A DNA stretch of 64,000 nucleotides from Albugo candida (taxonomy: Eukaryota > Oomycota > Peronosporomycetes > Albuginales > Albuginaceae), in NCBI GenBank assembly GCA_905220665.1, contig CAJNAR010000017.1, positions 124,001 to 188,000 of the forward strand, written 5' to 3'. The notes beneath the pieces were generated by a model. The model did not search any database. It had not been told where the DNA came from and saw only the letters and a program-made list of their open reading frames with translations. This document shows, one piece after another, positions 35,101 through 44,661 of this stretch. Both the position numbers and the translations under genes were made by a program. Every line of letters starts with the position of its first letter. The stretch's first letter is position 1.

Positions 35101-38100
35101 TTTGGAAGTTTTGTTGATTTGCGCTGGACTGTTTATTTATGCTTCTACAGGATCAAGTTTCGCATTAGAAGTGTCCATTTTTGGTCCTCTACTTTTCATC
35201 ACAGCGTTGCCAGTGTACACGCATTGGTGTCGCAACGACTATCGCTTGGTTGTTTGGCCTCCAGACGATTCAGAAGTCGCATTCGATGAAGAGGAAGACG
35301 ATTCAACGGAATACGCATTGGAGAAAGATGTCGTTGTCGAGCGTTTGCGCCAAAAAATCACTTCACTGCATGATCGAAATGGTGGGGAGCCTACTACTTT
35401 CAGCCAAAGTCCTTTATCGTTCAAGACTGTGTGGAGCGATGACGGTGGAGAGAATGAAAACGGTTTGAAAGAAAATGAGTTGGAAGAAGTGAGCTTAAAA
35501 GGGGGACTTTTTTTTGGTGGAAATCGACTTGCAAAGATCAATTATGATCGAGAACGAAGGAGATCTTTGGTGGGAGAAAGCGGCATGATCCATCATGAGG
35601 TAAGGATACATTCGCTCGATACCGAATTAGATACAGCGAAGACGTTAGATTCGACGATTAACGCCAAAAAGCCTCATGAAATCCCTGAGCCACGTCCGTT
35701 CATTCTTGGGCTTCGCGAGTACTTGAGCTACTTTCGAGAAATTCTAATAAATCTCCATCATACAGCTATTGAGGTGATGCAATTCATAAAAGAGAAGCGT
35801 CAAGAAAAGTCTCATGAGCAAAATTGGGATGAAATCGATTTCAAAGCTGTGAGTATGTACAAAGCATTTCTCTCAGGATATTTATTACCCAAAGAATATG
35901 CAATTCTGCTTTGTTTTGCCGCACACTTGCTTCTCCTATTCATATTTGGAATGGTTGTGACTGCAACTGAAGAGCCTGGATGGCTGGGTCATCTCATTTG
36001 GACTGGTGGAATTACTTTCATCTTCTCATTCTTCCCAATTGTAAAGTATTTTCGCATCGGAAATGTGGTCAGTATGGACATCAAACGCAGTCTGACGTTC
36101 AGTTATGCGTTTGCGTGGCTAACGGGAATCGTATTTTTCGTATTGTTCTTCAAAATGAGTCTCAACACAATCGAGCCATTGGTGATTTTCTCCGTGCTGT
36201 TCTACACGCCAGTCTTTATGATTCTCATCGTTACCATATATAAATGGCGCCTGGATGGGTATGAGCCTTCACGGGTCATTAAACGCACATCTATCGCTGG
36301 AGCTTTGATGATCGGCGTGTGGATTTTCGAGATTTATGTGTTTATGAGCGCGAAATTTGGTATTTTTCTCATTCTCTTGGGCGTTTTGATGCTCTTCCTT
36401 AGCTATTATTTTACTCAGTACATCCGCAATGACATGTACCTCGCACCAAAACACCAGATACAAGTACGCACAATCATTTGGGTGACCACAATTGCTGCTA
36501 TTGGATTTGGATTTTTTTTCGGGCTCAATTTCTTTGCGTGCCTTTCGATCGCAATCGTAGTCATGATCCTAAAAAATGTGCTCACATTTTGTGCTCAATA
36601 TTGGCTTTTATTTCTCAATCACGAAATGGTGCTTTATTTCTCTCCGTATGTGTTTCCAATATACGCTTATGATGCGTATCGAGACGTTGTGATCGACTGC
36701 AACTCGATCTACAAATTCCTTTATCTGACATTTATGCTCGTGTTCGCTTGGGGAGCTGCAGCTGTTCTGTTTGTACAACCGATCGGATTTGGAATTGGAG
36801 TCTGCAGCATTGCCTTGCTCACGTTTGCTGTAACTACGGCTCACCTTTGTGCTTGTACGCCAGTTCAAATGGGTATTGCGACCAAGTTTGTGAGCGAGAA
36901 AATCGTACATGATGCCAGTACCGCCAGTAAAAATGCCTTCGATACAGCAAGAATGAAGTTCCAAATCATCTGCTCGGAATTTGATCGTCAGGAAAACCGT
37001 GAAAAAGTAGCAGCACTAAAAATCCAAGCCATGACTTTGGGCTCGCAAACAAGGAAAATCGCTCGAAACCCGGAAACCGATCTCAAGGATTCTGTGACAG
37101 TAAATCGGAAATGTAGTGCAGAGCTTGCATTAACGATTCATTCTGTGGTAAAATCGTGCTTGAGGACTCCGGACGTTGAGGCGGCGGTCTCAGCAAGCGA
37201 TAGAGTAATGGGAATCCGGGACATGCTCTATGACAGCTTTTCACTCGGGATCGGTCCATTGGGATTTCTATACGCATTCAAAGTGCCAAAAGTAGCATTG
37301 GAGCGTCTCAGACAGAGATACTTTCCTCGTCTTCAGCCTGACGCACAAGTGAGTCCCTACGTCGAAGAACATGGACGACGCAAAGAGAACGGGCATACAT
37401 CGCAAAGACGAAGACGGATGAAGCTACTGGCAAATTTAGTGAGACTTCCCGTTTTGGATGAGGAATTGGATCGTGAATTTCATCACGAAACAAAGTGCGT
37501 GATTCATTTCCAACTGCTGCTTTTGGATGCTGTGGACGCCCGACTTGCTCACACAAAAATACTCCTCCAAAAGTTTTTACGTGAGGATCGCTTCAAACTT
37601 GTTTCGAATGGAATCAATACTCCGTCCAACGTATTCCGTTCCAGCTCACTTGCATCCGTCGATATACCGCTTGTCGCAGTTTGGTTGCAATCCTTGAGCA
37701 CAGAAGCACAAAGTCGCTTTCACAAGTTAAGAACAGCGTTTTCAGACCAAGTCGAGTGTGCAGACGCTCTTATCGATGCTGAAGATGAACAAACGCGTCA
37801 AAACCAGCTGGAATTACGTAAATCATGGCTGCCTCATGAAAAGCTGCAATGTCGAAAACGCTCGGATGAATTCTATGCTCGTCGATATCGCCGTGAAAAG
37901 GAGGGTCAAATCAGTAAAAATGCACCTCTTTCGCATGAGGAGGAGGCGCTTGTGAACGTGCAAGAAAGTATAATGGAAATTGAATCTGGATACTCCTGCA
38001 GTATCGGTCATTTTGGCCGGTCCTTACAATATGTCGATACCGACTTTCCTCCAGATCAGAGCTCTCTGTCAAACTGTTCATGTCAAAACGATGTAAAAGG

Positions 38101-39730
38101 CTGGAAAACCTCCATCCAGATCAATGCTGACTGCAGTCTATTTGATGCTGGAAGCGATCCTGATGATGTTTGTGTGGGAAGGCTTGATGATCTGTGGCTT
38201 CTGAGTGCCATTAGCATCATTGCTGCCTCGGGTGGTATTGATGACGGCAAAGTGGACCCGCTGATTGATCATCTGTTTATCACGAAGCAGATATCCTTGT
38301 CCGGAGCTTACGCGATACGAATCTTCAAGAATTCGCAATGGGAGACCGTTATAGTCGACGACTATTTCCCCGTTCTCGATGAAGCGTGTAAAACTAGCGT
38401 CAATGCGGGAGCAGCTTTCGCGTATAGTCCTCGCTTTGAAGAGCTTTGGGTGCCTTTGTTGGAAAAAGCTTATGCAAAGTATCACGGAGGTTTTGGTGCT
38501 CTGGAGAAGGGATACGTTCATCATGCGCTCCAAGAGTTGACTGGGTATCCATCAGAAGAGATTCTTTTGGCTCAAGCTTCACGCGGTATCATGAAGAAAA
38601 CATTATGGAAAAAAATGGTACGCTTCAAAAGCAACCGATTTCTAATGGGAGCAGGGACGTTGAATCGTGAGCATGCTGACGCTGGGATCTTGAACAGAGG
38701 TCTCGTATTTGGCGCTTGTTATGTCGTGTACGAAGTACGACAGGTTGATCAGTATCAGCTTATACTGCTGCGAAATCCCCCTGGTGATCATCCAGAATGG
38801 AAGGGAGATTGGAGTGATTCTTCTCGTTTCTGGACCAGGCGATTACGAAGGATTTTGAAGTACACGCCAGATGTTCAAGATAATAAATTCTGGATCAGCT
38901 TTGATGATTTTTGCCATGCTTTTCGAAGCCTCTACGTTTGCAGGTATTATGAACCCGCCAAGTGGCCGACCATTACGATACAGGGAGGCTGGAGAAGCAA
39001 CGATTCCGCAGGAGGCTTACCCACAAAACATAACGCAAAGTGTGAAATTACAAAAAATCCTCAATTCTCCTTGCAGCTTGACCGTCCAACAGAGGTTATA
39101 ATCCATGTGACTCAGATCGATCCATCAGGAATCGCTGCTGTTGACGTGCAGCCGTTCGCAATATATGTTGTTACTCCCAGCCACACCGTTGCGAAGAGCG
39201 TTCCTGAGGTCGTTTTGGTCACACAATTAAACAAGGAAAATGTCGTCGCACACAGCGGAGAGGTCAAACGCGAGCGTCACATACAGCTTACGTGTGAGCT
39301 TGCGCCCAAAACGTATACAATCTTAGTGGCCACGTACCGGAAGGATATGGAAGGGAATTTTCGCATGTCGATACAATCCAATTATCCCGTGAAATGTACA
39401 CAATTATGGCCACCGGTACAAAAAGATCAAAATGACGTCACCGCTACCGGGAAAATAGTCCAAAAGATCAAGAGAAATGCAATTGAGAAGAAAAAGGCAC
39501 TGGCGCATAAAATTGCGGCGAGTGCCGAAGTCATGGGTTCTATGATGAAAGACGATGGCTCAATTTTGCGGGAGAGGCTTGCCAAGCAAGTTTTGGCAAC
39601 CGATGACGCTGTCAGAAACGACCCGAAGAACAAATCAGAGTGGATAGAAAGATGGGACGCTGCAGCAGGGAAGCCATTCTATTATAATAGAAGGACAGGT
39701 CGAGCTACCTGGGACCAGCCCAGCAATTGA
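32156..39730 (+). CDS. giant DEK1-like transmembrane calpain, catalytically inactive
   Basis: A single exon of 2524 aa. An N-terminal hydrophobic segment is followed by a C2-like domain (about residues 58-165: GGNLTVTILEMRNLP, RTDAFLRVRVG, LNPMWH). Some twenty or more hydrophobic helices (about 435-1580) are interrupted by cytosolic loops, with a coiled region to about 1990. A calpain core (about 2000-2260), a calpain C2-like domain (about 2270-2400) and a C-terminal WW domain (about 2494-2523, FYYNRRTGRATWDQP) complete it. This is the plan of DEK1/TML-type calpains plus WW. The core lacks the triad: the Cys motif reads GRLDDLWLL (Leu2013 for Cys), the His motif GACYVV (Ala2187 for His), while Asn2207 is kept (RNPPGD). 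It is best read as a pseudoprotease or membrane scaffold. Confidence 0.92.
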   Translation: MNALCLYIVYDVLSFSFRAQTTNDIGFPDTRVSLSSTRVIPFSCFGSTRNCPDNGDYVAAGGNLTVTILEMRNLPNMDHFGHATLRTDAFLRVRVGNTTKTSGVISNSLNPMWHACARAQCDGKNDIVRDLNFGFRRAGTPITLEIWDQDSGLEFQDDLIETKKMNVIYCSTFTARTQRVNRDDSPWKLAFQPYCVEQSWIPLSDNAKDSCYNETTGKVSTRIPCMLVRLSVLPFQMRVEQVYVQNASILGGMAGYYPEYRNSSNSSQGIYGRVFTDLSHRLVNYYRMDRSKGGLLVRLQSDLQNSPGNLTLFDTFGFAPYARITINYPAEMFVFRVVEDAKSLPEWLTTSFGWTVSREFAHITNFGGEYVAYARNVSPHAINSYGDAMDSGIIIGMNVPRDFADKTVGMYFIILQPKEFTETITSEISIQFSRMPALSLLIQFGITFMLLCGMLLRFLQRLNWRIDRTSSFFAQQGALTSTLPVKSINKAGRKQSVFPIFTKKPTKETSAFSTPNTLAMLFSSAESEDLNSMQIRRFAYANCIVYLSLATPFMILIAWGVSAIFIVSPSSLGLAIIFLGSAVLLVTFALLRWKHTGWRMSNTICMLLLLSFLFTFIFLFSATLTDPRMFLGGKDLDISAITSIFLTANLMPMLCIAFSNDQKLRKSLSQVLAVIGASKKINVVKQQFKKFGTLGLQLKAARVKQGKGDAVSHKGSMFTPLMGNHYSVSSKIPGLERADVLQSSFVTLDKDKRNQQNYRLYRYAIFVLASYIMVALIWTKNGTLAIGITSTVLFVDFCMFLLARGALKWSAGFMVFLMSVARVCMIITAGEYWIIGHALLYAAIGIALTREIVGKQLPRMTEREASMVVVFGIENANARPQYDLSTKPEFVLGLLSFVYVFLLLSVGFRDDTKVSFRVGIFGEEWPLWLFGVLSFVFVVFSGVALSTSRALFLQKEGLLPADATRLYFFSKSWTLPFILASALEVLLICAGLFIYASTGSSFALEVSIFGPLLFITALPVYTHWCRNDYRLVVWPPDDSEVAFDEEEDDSTEYALEKDVVVERLRQKITSLHDRNGGEPTTFSQSPLSFKTVWSDDGGENENGLKENELEEVSLKGGLFFGGNRLAKINYDRERRRSLVGESGMIHHEVRIHSLDTELDTAKTLDSTINAKKPHEIPEPRPFILGLREYLSYFREILINLHHTAIEVMQFIKEKRQEKSHEQNWDEIDFKAVSMYKAFLSGYLLPKEYAILLCFAAHLLLLFIFGMVVTATEEPGWLGHLIWTGGITFIFSFFPIVKYFRIGNVVSMDIKRSLTFSYAFAWLTGIVFFVLFFKMSLNTIEPLVIFSVLFYTPVFMILIVTIYKWRLDGYEPSRVIKRTSIAGALMIGVWIFEIYVFMSAKFGIFLILLGVLMLFLSYYFTQYIRNDMYLAPKHQIQVRTIIWVTTIAAIGFGFFFGLNFFACLSIAIVVMILKNVLTFCAQYWLLFLNHEMVLYFSPYVFPIYAYDAYRDVVIDCNSIYKFLYLTFMLVFAWGAAAVLFVQPIGFGIGVCSIALLTFAVTTAHLCACTPVQMGIATKFVSEKIVHDASTASKNAFDTARMKFQIICSEFDRQENREKVAALKIQAMTLGSQTRKIARNPETDLKDSVTVNRKCSAELALTIHSVVKSCLRTPDVEAAVSASDRVMGIRDMLYDSFSLGIGPLGFLYAFKVPKVALERLRQRYFPRLQPDAQVSPYVEEHGRRKENGHTSQRRRRMKLLANLVRLPVLDEELDREFHHETKCVIHFQLLLLDAVDARLAHTKILLQKFLREDRFKLVSNGINTPSNVFRSSSLASVDIPLVAVWLQSLSTEAQSRFHKLRTAFSDQVECADALIDAEDEQTRQNQLELRKSWLPHEKLQCRKRSDEFYARRYRREKEGQISKNAPLSHEEEALVNVQESIMEIESGYSCSIGHFGRSLQYVDTDFPPDQSSLSNCSCQNDVKGWKTSIQINADCSLFDAGSDPDDVCVGRLDDLWLLSAISIIAASGGIDDGKVDPLIDHLFITKQISLSGAYAIRIFKNSQWETVIVDDYFPVLDEACKTSVNAGAAFAYSPRFEELWVPLLEKAYAKYHGGFGALEKGYVHHALQELTGYPSEEILLAQASRGIMKKTLWKKMVRFKSNRFLMGAGTLNREHADAGILNRGLVFGACYVVYEVRQVDQYQLILLRNPPGDHPEWKGDWSDSSRFWTRRLRRILKYTPDVQDNKFWISFDDFCHAFRSLYVCRYYEPAKWPTITIQGGWRSNDSAGGLPTKHNAKCEITKNPQFSLQLDRPTEVIIHVTQIDPSGIAAVDVQPFAIYVVTPSHTVAKSVPEVVLVTQLNKENVVAHSGEVKRERHIQLTCELAPKTYTILVATYRKDMEGNFRMSIQSNYPVKCTQLWPPVQKDQNDVTATGKIVQKIKRNAIEKKKALAHKIAASAEVMGSMMKDDGSILRERLAKQVLATDDAVRNDPKNKSEWIERWDAAAGKPFYYNRRTGRATWDQPSN

Positions 39731-39744
39731 AAAAGCTTATGTCT

Positions 39745-40021
39745 TTACTCCAGTAATTCGACCGACTTTCCGCTTACGACTGACCATTTCTTGAGTGCTT
39801 CCAGCATTTCATTGGGATCAGCAGTTCCGTTCACCTCAATGATCTTCTCTTCCATGTCACACTTCACCTCGGAAACCCCTAAAGCTAACGTTTACATACG
39901 CAAGTCAAAAGCATTCAGTAGTGGGATCACCTTGGATTTTGGTCAGAATTCGAGTGCAAGCAGACGAACATCCTTCGCAGGTCATTCCAACTTTGAATTT
40001 CACAGCTTTTCCTTCGGCCAT
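39745..40021 (-). CDS. cytosolic copper chaperone (ATX1/HMA family)
   Basis: Small metallochaperone, 74 aa, exons 39931-40021 and 39745-39878 with a 52-nt intron. The single heavy-metal-associated fold begins MAEGKAVKFKVGMTCEGCSS; the copper-binding motif is MTCEGC, followed at once by a third Cys (CSSAC). The remainder (GVSEVKCDMEEKIIEV, then LEALKKW) fits the ferredoxin-like fold of ATX1 proteins that deliver Cu(I) to P-type ATPases. The stop lies 14 bp from the convergent calpain stop, so the two 3' UTRs must overlap. Confidence 0.9.
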
Positions 40022-40157
40022 TTGATCGTAAAATGTAAAGTGATGTCTCCGCTTCGGTCCGAAGAGGTGGCGCGAAGGTACACAATTAGAAAAGTAGTTT
40101 TCGATACATTTAATGCAGCAATTTTACACACAGTATGCACACACAAAGCAGTACGTA

Positions 40158-41717
40158 CTAATCAAAGTACTCGTAAACACTTGACCGCTTGGATTGCGCA
40201 CTATCCAACTCGAGAGCGATCTGGATGCAAAACAGCGATTTCGAGTCACTGCTGTCTGTAGCGGATAATTCGACTTGATAATTTCCACCCGGCGCGATGA
40301 TTGGAAGTGTCACATTGGCTTCAAGCTCGGCAGTCGCACCCTGCTTTATCGGACAAGTTAAGCCGTACACATAAATGTGACCCAGGCCCAGAGGTAATGG
40401 GACACTCGTATTTCCGCATGCTTTGCTTTGATGTCCAAACACTTGCATGCCTGCAAGTTTAACAGTAAGTTTCAAATTGCCTTCGGTGATGTCCTCCTTC
40501 ACGTCCCCTTTTCCAAAAAGTGAAATTGTTCGTCCCCGCTCGGGTGATTGTGGATTCAGAACCAAAGAGTCAAAATCGACTATAGAGACAGTTTTTGTGG
40601 CACATTGCGAAGCTGAAGCAGATGATGAAAATTCAATTTGGTTGGTGAAGCTTTCATCCAGAATGTCTAGCTCCGCGGTATCATTGAGTAGAGACGCGGT
40701 AGGAAAACTTGGAACCATCGCTATTCCACACTGACCCGAAGGACCATTCTGATCCCGAGAGAGGCGAATGTAACCTCCTTCTCCCCATGTAGTTCCCCAC
40801 GAATTCTTGACCTTCCAAAACTTTTGACCATCTTCAACTCCATAGCCAACAGCGAGCACTCCATGATCAAGTTGTGTCCCACAAGTTTTGTTATACACTC
40901 CGGATTTGTAGAACTGAAAAGATCTGTCGCCTGCATCGATCGCGATGGACACGGGCTGCTGTGCAACCGCTGCTTTGAGCGCAAGCTCATTGTTGGATTC
41001 AACATCCTCGAATCCACTGACGCTTACAACCGGCTTACACGAGCGACAAACTGATTGTGAATGGATGTATGCGTAATCTTCCTCACTACATATGCCTTCG
41101 TGCTCACTGACCCACGAGAAAGCGTGATCCATTAATCCCCCACTGCACCCATGATCGCCATTATGATCACAATCAACCAGCTCTTGTTCAGATAGACTCA
41201 CAAGCTTTCCACTCGAGATAAATGTGGCTCCTTCGATAGCCCCCGTAGTCGAAAAAGCCCAACAAGAGCCACACATTCCTTGATTTTTAACACCGGTTAC
41301 CGCACCTTTTTCAACCCAATCGATGCTGTCGGGGAGGTCGACAGATTGATTATTGAACGAGCTTTTCACCCGAACTTGAGAGAGTCGTTTAGTGAGATAA
41401 TCTTCAGATGCCTCAAATCCATTAAAGCGCTGACGAAATTCTTCATTGCTCAGATGTGAGAACGCGTTGTGTCCCAATTTGAAGCTATTTTCCTGAAGAT
41501 TATGAGTCAGGATGTACACATCGTTGGCGATGTAGGTTTCCAGCCGTTTTGCGTATTCTAACGCATCGGAAAAGGTGAGGTGATGCGCCTTCAACCACGC
41601 TACAAACTCTCCCTCATACTCCATAAACGTTTTCCCATTTACGTGATTTTGAGCAGATATAAGAGATAATGCGATGAGAATACGGGTACTGAATCTGCGC
41701 ATGATTTTCTCTTTCAA
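40158..41717 (-). CDS. secreted papain-type cysteine protease fused to ML lipid-binding domain
   Basis: Secreted C1A peptidase, one exon, 519 aa. A signal peptide (ILIALSLISA, about residues 1-28) precedes an I29-type prodomain (about 30-110), and the mature protease (about 125-345) has catalytic Cys in GMCGSCWAFS, His in LDHGVLAVGYG and Asn in VKNSWGTTWGEGGY, plus GCSGGLMDHA. After a Ser-rich linker (about 355-375) a MD-2-related lipid-recognition (ML/Der p 2) domain follows (about 380-505: TVSIVDF, KLTVKLAGMQVFGHQSKACG, then GLTCPIKQG). This fusion is known from oomycete proteases. The active site is complete, so it should be functional. A role in host-facing digestion is inference. Confidence 0.92.
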   Translation of the reverse strand: MKEKIMRRFSTRILIALSLISAQNHVNGKTFMEYEGEFVAWLKAHHLTFSDALEYAKRLETYIANDVYILTHNLQENSFKLGHNAFSHLSNEEFRQRFNGFEASEDYLTKRLSQVRVKSSFNNQSVDLPDSIDWVEKGAVTGVKNQGMCGSCWAFSTTGAIEGATFISSGKLVSLSEQELVDCDHNGDHGCSGGLMDHAFSWVSEHEGICSEEDYAYIHSQSVCRSCKPVVSVSGFEDVESNNELALKAAVAQQPVSIAIDAGDRSFQFYKSGVYNKTCGTQLDHGVLAVGYGVEDGQKFWKVKNSWGTTWGEGGYIRLSRDQNGPSGQCGIAMVPSFPTASLLNDTAELDILDESFTNQIEFSSSASASQCATKTVSIVDFDSLVLNPQSPERGRTISLFGKGDVKEDITEGNLKLTVKLAGMQVFGHQSKACGNTSVPLPLGLGHIYVYGLTCPIKQGATAELEANVTLPIIAPGGNYQVELSATDSSDSKSLFCIQIALELDSAQSKRSSVYEYFD

Positions 41718-42857
41718 TGATCTTGAAATAAACTAGTTCAGAAAAATGAACTTTCCTTCTTTGGCAACTGCCAAACGCCTAATATTTTGATAGCAATCGT
41801 TCCAATTGGTTGAAATACCAAGATATAATCTCTGCTTCAAATAGAAGAGCGCTCTAATTTGTGTGGCTATTAGTTCTCATTATTTGATTTTTGACTTTAG
41901 ACGCACACGATGATGTTGCTTTGTAAACTGATATAATGAGACTGAACATCAATCTGTTGTAAATTTAATCAAAGCTGAGTGTGAGGAGCAATGCACGCCT
42001 TTCTTAGAAGCGGTACTATTAGAGCGATTGTGCAGTAACTTTATCGTCACTTTTATTTATCTGCACACATTCATAGACGTCGAGACTCATTACTTACCTG
42101 GAAACAACCGTAATTTTACAGTCATTCGTCCTGAATACAAGGCAATCTTTACATTGGTATGCGACACGGGTAAAAAAGGCGAGCACGACGTACCAAAACC
42201 TAATGGCTATCGTAGCCAAATGTATTGCTGGTATAATTGTATGGAGTTTCAATACCTCTACTGCAGTTTCACGTCGCTATAATATATAACTTGCCCATGT
42301 AATATAAAGATAACTGTCAACATTAGACACCGTCGACTATATCATTTGCAAAGAGTAGCTGTTTACAAGCGAATAAGAAAATAAATCACATGGAGATATA
42401 TTCAGTATATCGACGCATACTTCAAGACAGCTTTCTCTTCGTGGTTCTCTCATGGCGTTTTTGATAACCTAACTAACAATAACTCTGTTACTCTGTTGCG
42501 GCCCTACTCCACTTCGGATACAGGCACATAGCACCTATTTCGTTTTATGCGGCTGTCGATATGCACGAGCACCCCCCCCCTACTGCACAAATGTTCGTAC
42601 TTGAAAATCATGAGGTGGTCGTGAGACATTTTGTATCGCAGTAGTGCAGAGACACGTACGCTGACTCTATTCACCAAGAAAAAGCCATTCAGCGACATAG
42701 ACATAACAGAGATGTAATAGTTTGATTAGGTGTAATTGCATAGATACAGTAAAATGCACAGTACATTACAAATGCAAGCGTAGATTTTTGTAAAAGGTGC
42801 ATGCGTCCACCCTCAATTTTGTCAGAATCAAAAAGTTTGCGTTTCCAGTAGCTCTCA
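41718..42857. other. intergenic region, no gene supported
   Basis: 1.1 kb between divergent starts of the protease and the SLC37 gene. It is A/T-rich, holds an 84-codon open frame (42028-42282) with no ATG start or splice partner, and an eight-base C run near 42580. I see no RNA gene. It probably contains the two promoters. Confidence 0.5.
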
Positions 42858-44661
42858 ATGACAACGGTTTTGATGAAATGGTTGAAAATGAAGGCTGCTA
42901 CAAAGCCCGGCATCTTCTTCCTCACATTTTTCAGCTTTGTATTCTTCCATTTCGGACGCAAGTCCTTCGCAGCGATGAAAGGAGAGCTGAGTGCTGAGAA
43001 TTGGATGGAAACATCATTGTATTCTAAGGACGACCAAGCAAAAATGTTTGGACTGATAGATACAGTCTTCATGCTGACGTATGCTGGTGGATTATACGCG
43101 AGGTAACAGTCCACAGAGCGGATCATATTGAGAGGATGAATCTGATTGTGCTGCAGTGGGGTTATAGGCGATCGTTACGATCTGAGGAAAATGATTACTA
43201 TCGGAATGCTGAGCACGTCGGCGATTTTACTTTGCTTTGGAATCGGTGGATTCGCCGGATTACACTCATTTTGGTTCTATTTGATACTTTGGGCGTTGAA
43301 TGGAATAACCCAAGCTTCCGGGTTTCCATCCAATGTTGCTGTCATGTAAGCTGAAAACTTTTGTACGTAAAGATTTTCAACTAAAAAGATCTGATGCAGG
43401 GGCAACTGGTTCAGCCGAAAGGAGCGCGGAGGTACGGTTCACGTTATGACTTGATTGAGTTTTTCTCTGACTCGATCGTATGATCATAGCCATCTTTGGA
43501 ATCTGGGGTGGTAATTCATCGCTTGGAAATGTGCTTGGGGCTGCTTTTGTCGCACTCATGTTTTCCTTATTCGAAAAGTCCATTGCTTGGAAAATCGCTA
43601 TGGTCGCAATGGCACTCATTATCGCTACATACGCCATGCTCATATTCGTATTTTTGGTTCCTGATCCGAAATCTCCGCTTACGCGCCATTTGATCACGGA
43701 CGATATCAAACTAGGATCTCCAGGATCAGACGATGAGCACCTTGTACCTTCTTCGGCCAAGCCAGGAATCTCATTTTGGAAGGCTTGGCTCATTCCAGGT
43801 GTACGTGAAAATCTTCAGACTCGAATATGTATCTGACATCGCTGTAGGTCATCTTTTACGCATTGGCTTTTGCGTGCCTCAAAACGGTCAACTACACCTT
43901 GTTCTCCTGGCTTCCGTTTTACTTGAACAATTCTCTTGGCATGGACAATGCCAAAGCAGCTTCATACTCTGTAAGAGATCTCGTCTTGTATACACGCTAC
44001 TTGATCGTGACTTGAGATTTGTGCATTCAGATGTTGTACGATGTCGGTCAAATTCTTGGTGGGTGCATTGGAGGCTATATATCAGACAAAGGTGGAGCCC
44101 GCTCTCCAGTCATTGCAGTGATGTTGTTACTTTCATGGTACGTCAAAGTTGTGCAGCAATACTGGACCATCTCTGATGTTTTCTTTTAGCATTACGATCC
44201 ATTTTTTTCCTCAAGCAACAAAAGTCACAATCATATTTCTTCTTTTGGCTGCCGGTATCCTCATAGGGGGCCCTACGTGTCTTATTACGACAGCCGTTTC
44301 GGCGGATCTAGGACTTCACGAGAGTATCAGGAACGATGCCTTGGCATTAGCAACCGTGACTGGAATCATTGATGGAAGTGGAAGTCTGGGTGCGGCATTG
44401 AGTCAGTATTTAATAGGCCATCTCTCCGACTGTCATCATGTGCCAAGTGGGTGTCACCCCAAGGATCCTGGCTGTAAACATGTCTGCCATTGGGATCCCG
44501 TTTTTATTCTACTACAGATTGCACCCGTTTTGGCGTGTCTATGTCTGACCCAACTAGTGTATCGTGAAATCCGAACCCTTCATTCTCGACCCGAAGAAAA
44601 GCGAGTATTCAGAACTGCTTTTGCTCGTGTGTTCTGTCGCAATCGAGAGAATATCGCGTAG
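42858..44661 (+). CDS. SLC37-family sugar-phosphate exchanger (major facilitator)
   Basis: Twelve-helix MFS carrier, 492 aa, seven exons: 42858-43102, 43157-43345, 43400-43431, 43490-43800, 43848-43970, 44031-44137, 44190-44661 (introns 47-60 nt). SLC37/GlpT-like signatures: FFHFGRKSFAAMKGELS in helix 1, GVIGDRYDLRKM between helices 2 and 3, NWFSRKERGAIFGIWGGNSSLGN across helices 4-5, and in the second half KTVNYTLFSWLPFYL and GGCIGGYISDKGGARSP. The family exchanges glucose-6-phosphate or other organophosphates for phosphate, mostly at the ER; substrate here is inferred. The last 82 bp of coding sequence overlap the convergent RecQ gene. Confidence 0.92.

Noticed and set aside
42574..42584. 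C run in the protease/SLC37 gap as a functional element
   Set aside because: A lone homopolymer of about eight C with no nearby structure or gene; no basis for a function.
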